NCBI GenBank assembly: GCA_033557675.1 | Contig: JAWQRM010000650.1 | Location: forward strand, 1-20,682 | Length of the DNA stretch: 20,682 nucleotides | Direction of reading: 5' to 3' | Source of the DNA: Coptodactyla brooksi | Lineage: Eukaryota; Arthropoda; Insecta; Coleoptera; Scarabaeidae | Part shown: in pieces, positions 19,451-20,682 of the stretch | Layout of the letters: each line of letters begins with the position of its first letter | Numbering within the stretch: the stretch's first letter is position 1 | Notes under the pieces: model-generated | The model's input: only the letters and a program-made list of their open reading frames with translations | The model's database searches: none | What the model was told of the DNA's origin: nothing | Program-made: the position numbers and the translations under genes

Positions 19451-19511
19451 ATTACACAATGAAATGAGTTCATTGTGTAATGGAGTTTAACATTTCATTT
19501 GAGTTTAACAT
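19451..19511. repeat. Perfect hairpin (13 bp arms, 5 nt loop) next to an 11-bp direct repeat
   Basis: ATTACACAATGAA (19451-19463), loop ATGAG, then the exact reverse complement (19469-19481). Immediately after, GAGTTTAACAT occurs at 19483-19493 and again at 19501-19511. The combined foldback and direct repeat suggests more than one local copying event. Confidence 0.85.
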
Positions 19512-19904
19512 AATTTCGACAACTTTGCAGAGCTTCCTGGAAAAATCTTGTCTACGGAGTATGCTGATGTATGAAGTTACACTACAACCTTACCAGAGCT
19601 AACAAACACCTTCACCACAACAAGATTGTTTTTATAATCTCGACATATATTTTGGTTTATATAATAAACCTTCGTCAAGAGAATGGAAACAGAAAATGTG
19701 TGCTTGACTTATACATGGTGATTCGCATAAGAACCGACGCAAAGCAAGAGCATGTAAGGAAAGCTAAAATATGATCATTTATCCCGACTTACCTCAATAA
19801 TAAACCGACATTTGGTAGACATTCTGAGTGTACTAAGAGCATTTATCTTTTTGTAAGTAGAGGTCAGTTAAAGAATTTTAAGGGTGTGATTAGGGATAAT
19901 GCAT

Positions 19905-20385
19905 CATCCAGCGTTTTTTCTAAATCTATTAAACCTAGTCTATCACACTACACACTACACAAAGGGCTAATCGGCAGTGGCCCTCTGTCTTTACTAAGCC
20001 GATTCCCACATTTAATAATTTCCATGCTTTCAAATGCATCCATCAACTTATTGTCGGATACATTTCTAAGCAGCTTTACATTTTCTACACTTATCATGTG
20101 ATTGCTGTTGAAGACAAGTTCGGCAACGCTAGATTTTTCGGTACGACCATATTTTAAGTGGACCATGTGCTCTTTAAACCTTGCTTTGACTGACCTTCTA
20201 GTTTTCCCAACATACTTTTTATCACAATCAGTACAGCTGACTTACTATATTCCACTTTTTTCCCACATATCTATTTTGTCTTTAGGAGTATTTTTCGACT
20301 GGAAAACTAATTTCATGCCTACGTTATTGAAAATCTTAGGAAAGCCCTTAGTGAACTGAGAGGAAGGCAGCGAAATGAATTTTTC
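19905..20385 (-). pseudogene. Penelope-like element copy 2: end of RT linker and GIY-YIG endonuclease
   Basis: Read on the minus strand from about 20385: FISLPSSQFTKGFPKIFNN and GMKLVFQSKN, the linker between reverse transcriptase and nuclease, then DKIDMWEKSG, the GIY site, SCTDCDKKYVGKTRRSVK, HMVHLKYGRTEKSSVAE, ESMEIIKCGNRLSKDRG and the final stop at 19948-19950. The GIY Tyr codon is TAG (20245-20247) and the next codon is TAA (20242-20244), so the nuclease cannot be made. Similarity to copy 1 continues past the stop to about 19905. It lies head to head with copy 3. The reverse transcriptase core is absent. Confidence 0.85.
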
Positions 20386-20682
20386 AGTTCGTTGTTCCTG
20401 TTGGAAAAACGTGGTGTCGTACAAACTTTTCTTATATCTATGGCGATGAATTCTAGAGATAAAATAGATATGTTGGAAAAAAGTGGAATATACCAAGTTA
20501 GCTGTACTGATTGCGATAAAAAGTATGTTGGGCAAACTAGAAGGTCAGTCAAAAGAAGGTTCAAAGAGCACATGGCTCACTTAAAATATGGTCGTACCGA
20601 AAAATCTAGCGTTGCCGAACATGCCTTCAACAGCAACCACAGGATAAGTGTAGAAAATGTAAAACTGCTTAGAAATGTATCC
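20056..20682. repeat. Inverted repeat formed by PLE copies 2 and 3, arms at least 228 bp
   Basis: The minus-strand copy 20283-20056 and the plus-strand copy 20455-20682 carry the same nuclease sequence and would pair over the whole visible length, with about 170 bp between them. The right arm is cut by the window end, so the true length is unknown. Confidence 0.85.
20455..20682 (+). pseudogene. Penelope-like element copy 3: GIY-YIG endonuclease, runs off the window
   Basis: One open frame reads DKIDMLEKSGIYQVSC, TDCDKKYVGQTRRSVKRRF, KEHMAHLKYGRTEKSSVAEH and ISVENVKLLRNVS to the last base. Unlike copies 1 and 2, the GIY motif (20485-20493) and the next codon CAA (20494-20496) are intact, as are the CxxC pair, the YVG motif and the Arg/His helix. 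The catalytic Glu and Asn would lie beyond the window. Upstream, similarity to PLE stops at about 20450, so the reverse transcriptase is missing and this is a 5'-truncated copy. It is labelled a pseudogene for that reason, although the visible nuclease part is unbroken. Confidence 0.8.

Larger units (their letters stand above)
17006..19904. other. No recognised gene; AT-rich, with a GC-richer island at about 18360-19420
   Basis: 17006-17060 may hold a few more degraded codons of the non-LTR element. 17570-17620 is T/A low-complexity. From about 18360 to 19420 the sequence is richer in GC and CpG, with chance-looking frames at 18505-18768 and 18981-19226 that match no family. The repeats at 17714, 18044 and 19451 are listed separately. 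Confidence 0.4.

Noticed and set aside
20238..20250. GTAAGT next to the GIY site of PLE copy 2 as a splice donor (some PLEs keep introns)
   Set aside because: Copies 1 and 3 lack it, similarity continues straight through, and simple point changes explain it.
1..20682. CRISPR array, tRNA or rRNA genes
   Set aside because: No regularly spaced identical repeats, no tRNA-like A/B box pair with cloverleaf arms, and no rRNA-like conserved stretch were noticed on either strand.

Overview
The window looks like transposon-rich intergenic DNA from an arthropod, most likely an insect. It is AT-rich, no long intact reading frame is recognisable as a host gene, and it is packed with decayed eukaryotic mobile elements: Penelope-like elements (PLEs), mariner, a DUF4817-type Tc1/mariner relative, piggyBac, two pogo/Tigger-type DDE families and two kinds of non-LTR retrotransposon. 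Every recognised coding segment carries stops, frameshifts or deletions, so none should make a working protein. No tRNA, rRNA, CRISPR array or bacterial-type operon was seen. All family assignments come from motifs recognised by eye; no database search was possible.

Layout. 252-417 is a small TA-flanked inverted-repeat element. 681-1135 holds the catalytic end of a pogo-like transposase. 2780-3155 is PLE copy 1 (GIY-YIG endonuclease end), followed in the same direction by a TATA-like box and a hammerhead-ribozyme-like fold (3383-3425); a second, more decayed fold lies at 4274-4316. 6902-7459 is the DNA-binding end of what may be the same pogo-like family as 681-1135, stopped by an (AT)n tract. 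7693-8330 (minus) is the C-terminal part of a Tigger/jerky-like transposase. Further hammerhead or PLE leader relics lie at 9198-9240, 14577-14633 and, less surely, 8656-8698. 10074-10926 is an internally deleted mariner that appears to sit inside the tail of a non-LTR retrotransposon (flanks 9990-10073 and 10942-11061). 12857-14164 is a broken piggyBac transposase. 15346-16026 is a truncated DUF4817-type transposase fused to a minus-strand non-LTR fragment with an RNase H domain (16027-17005). 19905-20385 (minus) and 20455-20682 (plus) are two PLE copies placed head to head, forming a long inverted repeat that runs off the window end.

Three stretches (about 4560-5590, 11390-12490 and 18360-19420) are visibly richer in GC and CpG than the surrounding DNA and hold no recognised element. 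They may be host non-coding DNA between the insertions.

The most interesting signal is the set of hammerhead-like folds linked to the PLEs. Two of them keep the same helix lengths while three of six base pairs in one helix differ by compensating changes, which points to selection on RNA structure before decay. A second signal is a population of near-perfect hairpins of unrelated sequence, mostly with 3-6 nt loops, spread over the window.
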